Shown one piece after another: positions 62,420 to 64,000 of a stretch of 64,000 nucleotides of DNA. The stretch comes from Denitrobaculum sp965225735 (GTDB lineage: Bacteria > Pseudomonadota > Alphaproteobacteria > Kiloniellales > Kiloniellaceae): the NCBI GenBank assembly GCA_965225735.1, contig CBDDBN010000030.1, forward strand, positions 1 to 64,000, read 5' to 3'. The position numbers and the translations under genes were made by a program. Each line of letters opens with the position of its first letter. The first letter of the stretch is position 1. The notes under the pieces are model-generated. The model saw only the letters and a list, made by a program, of their open reading frames with translations. It searched no databases and had not been told where the DNA came from.

Positions 62420-63385
62420 ATGAGTATGGAGCACAAGATCGCGGTGATCGGCCTGGGTATCATGGGCCGGCGTTTGCTCGGTAATCTGCGGAACCACGTG
62501 GCCTTTGAACCGGTTGCCGTCTGGGACCCCTCCGAAGAGGCTTGCCGTAAAGCACAGGAAGAGGCGCCCGACGTTCCGGTCATGCGCTCCGCGGAAGAAG
62601 CCATGGCCGCCGCCGAGGTGGTCTACCTCGCCTGCCCGCCGGTTCCGCGTAAGGCCTATGCGCTGGACGCGGCTGCCGCTGGCAAAGCGGTCTTTTTAGA
62701 GAAGCCGCTGGGTATCGATGTCGCCGAAAGCCGCGATCTTGTGCAACGCCTCGAACAGGCCTGCGTCCCAGCCGCCGTCAATTTTACCCAGGCGGCCGGA
62801 CGGGCGCTGTCCGAGGTCCAGCGGGCCAAAAAGGCACGGGAAATGGGCCTGCTGCAAGGCGTCGATATCGTCGTGACCTATCCCGCCTGGCCACGCGCCT
62901 GGCAGGTCGACGCGGACTGGCTGCGCTTTCGAAATGAAGGCGGTTTCACCCGCGAGGTCATTTCCCACTTCGTCTTTTTCAGCGAGCGGGTAATCGGGCC
63001 GACAAAGCTGATCTCTGCCCATCCCAGCTACCCTTCGGACCCATCGCTATGCGAAACCCACGTTCTGGCAAGGCTCGAGAATGCAGATGGGGTTCCGGTC
63101 ACCATTCTAGGTTCGGTCGGCGGCGCACAGCCGGACCGCCAGGAAGTAACGGTGAAAGGTTCAGAACGCAGTTACCGTATCTCAGAGTTTTACCAACTCT
63201 GGTCGTCGGAAGGAGAAGACTTCAAGGAAGTGCTGCAGCGGCCTGCGGATCCGCGCCGCGACAGTTTGCAACGTCAACTCAATGAATTGGATAACTGCCT
63301 GAACGGGGACTCGCATGTCCTGGCAACACCGCAGGAGGCCCTGAGCGTTCAGGAGAAGATCGAGGGAATTTTGGCAAGCGCCTAA
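62420..63385 (+). CDS. Gfo/Idh/MocA-family oxidoreductase
   Basis: 321-residue NAD(P)-dependent sugar or inositol dehydrogenase-like protein. Rossmann motif AVIGLGIMGRRLLGNL (8-23), the family lysine in LEKPLG near 92-97, and the C domain from about 115. ATG 62420 or 62426; AAAAGGA is better spaced for the second. Forms a probable operon with the aldo/keto reductase and the LysE gene (4-bp gap). Confidence 0.9.
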   Translation: MSMEHKIAVIGLGIMGRRLLGNLRNHVAFEPVAVWDPSEEACRKAQEEAPDVPVMRSAEEAMAAAEVVYLACPPVPRKAYALDAAAAGKAVFLEKPLGIDVAESRDLVQRLEQACVPAAVNFTQAAGRALSEVQRAKKAREMGLLQGVDIVVTYPAWPRAWQVDADWLRFRNEGGFTREVISHFVFFSERVIGPTKLISAHPSYPSDPSLCETHVLARLENADGVPVTILGSVGGAQPDRQEVTVKGSERSYRISEFYQLWSSEGEDFKEVLQRPADPRRDSLQRQLNELDNCLNGDSHVLATPQEALSVQEKIEGILASA

Positions 63386-63389
63386 TGCA

Positions 63390-64000
63390 ATGATCGATCC
63401 GGCCCAACTCCTGATTTTCATTCCTGCCGCATTGGCACTCAATTTAACGCCTGGCAGCGACATGCTGTTTTGCCTGGGCCAGGGATTGAAATCCGGGCCG
63501 CGCGCCGGAATCGCGGCGAGTTTTGGGATCGCCACAGGCTCTATGATCCACAGCCTGCTGGCGGCCTTCGGGCTGGCGGCCCTGCTCGCCGCCTATCCTC
63601 TCGCCTTTGAGGTCGTACGCTGGGCGGGTGTCGCCTATCTCGTCTGGCTGGCCATTCAGGCGGTGCGGAGCCGAAACGACAGCTTGTCGCCGGCGCAAGT
63701 CAGGTCCGGCACGCTATTTGCCGCCTGGCGCGATGGGACTCTCGTCAACCTTCTCAATCCGAAGGTGGCCGTCTTCGTGCTCGCCTTCGTCCCGCAATTC
63801 GTCGATCCGGCGCGGGGCTCGACGATCCTGCAGTTCCTTATTTTGGGGGCGATCCTCAATTGCGGCGGGACGATCATAAACTGCATCGTCGGGGCTTGTT
63901 CCGGCGGTATCGGCCGCACCTTGAGTTCGAGCGTTGCGCTGATGCGCATCTACCGCTGGGTGACCTGCTCGATCTTCCTGGGCCTTGCAGCGAAGCTGGC
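63390..64000 (+). CDS. LysE/RhtB-family amino-acid exporter, 3' end beyond window
   Basis: Open from ATG 63390 to the window end, 203 codons. Inner-membrane exporter: IFIPAALALNLTPGSDMLF at the start and the family signature NLLNPKVAVFVLAFVPQFVD near residues 120-139, with about five hydrophobic segments so far. The start lies 4 bp after the oxidoreductase stop, implying co-transcription. Substrate (amino acid or related compound) cannot be told. Confidence 0.9.
   Translation, partial: MIDPAQLLIFIPAALALNLTPGSDMLFCLGQGLKSGPRAGIAASFGIATGSMIHSLLAAFGLAALLAAYPLAFEVVRWAGVAYLVWLAIQAVRSRNDSLSPAQVRSGTLFAAWRDGTLVNLLNPKVAVFVLAFVPQFVDPARGSTILQFLILGAILNCGGTIINCIVGACSGGIGRTLSSSVALMRIYRWVTCSIFLGLAAKL

Overview
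The window joins two unrelated DNAs. Positions 1 to about 4765 are AT-rich and hold a tandem array of eukaryotic-type tRNA genes: tRNA-Ala on the + strand and tRNA-Phe on the - strand, with internal A/B boxes, no encoded CCA and T-runs downstream. From about 4766 to the end the sequence is GC-rich, densely coding bacterial DNA. Protein content (DEDDy RNase D, FzlA-like GST fold, NDUFA9-type dehydrogenase, gltD-gltB order, UbiM-like hydroxylase, IF3 with a rare start codon, PEP-CTERM protein) points to an alphaproteobacterium, probably of the Rhodospirillales-like lineages; the order is inference. The change of genome falls on a short shared stretch (GCCGAAA) exactly where kpsF should stop, so it is most simply a chimeric contig (host or co-sampled animal DNA joined to a bacterium).

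Bacterial part, left to right. 4.8-8.7 kb: kpsF, rnd, an NDUFA9-like SDR and uppP. 9.4-15.5 kb: gltD-gltB glutamate synthase, closed by a terminator. 15.7-24 kb: fzlA-like gene, nitroreductase, TPR lipoprotein-like secreted protein, NAD-epimerase, an ABHD10-type hydrolase divergent from a GT4 glycosyltransferase, then an azoreductase/LysR/DUF1989 operon. 23.8-29.7 kb is accessory: pentapeptide-repeat membrane protein, an orphan Tdi1-type immunity protein, a DMT permease, and a STAND-type NTPase with nearly identical 132-bp TPR repeats, broken by one frameshift.

29.8-37 kb is the classical translation cluster thrS-infC-rpmI-rplT-pheS-pheT, with an ATA-initiated infC and a terminator/attenuator before pheS. 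37-46.7 kb: Spondin_N/PEP-CTERM protein, BLUF photoreceptor, lepA (apparently near-leaderless), fetA-fetB-like ABC exporter, a small membrane protein, tRNA-Ser(GGA), ubiM-like gene, a methyltransferase-like protein and a TTC38-type TPR protein. 47.1-51.3 kb: an unknown gene and a LysR gene divergent from tcuA-tcuB (tricarballylate oxidation), with a textbook LysR box between them.

51.3-58.1 kb is a tight six-gene minus-strand operon of largely unknown function: long coiled-coil protein, unknown protein, large AAA+ ATPase, unknown protein with a basic tail, and two small membrane proteins (one DUF1523). It is the best candidate for an uncharacterised system here. 58.4-64 kb: ChaN-like and DUF2798 proteins, an extended GST, a small conserved protein, an aldo/keto reductase, a Gfo/Idh/MocA oxidoreductase and a LysE exporter cut by the window end.
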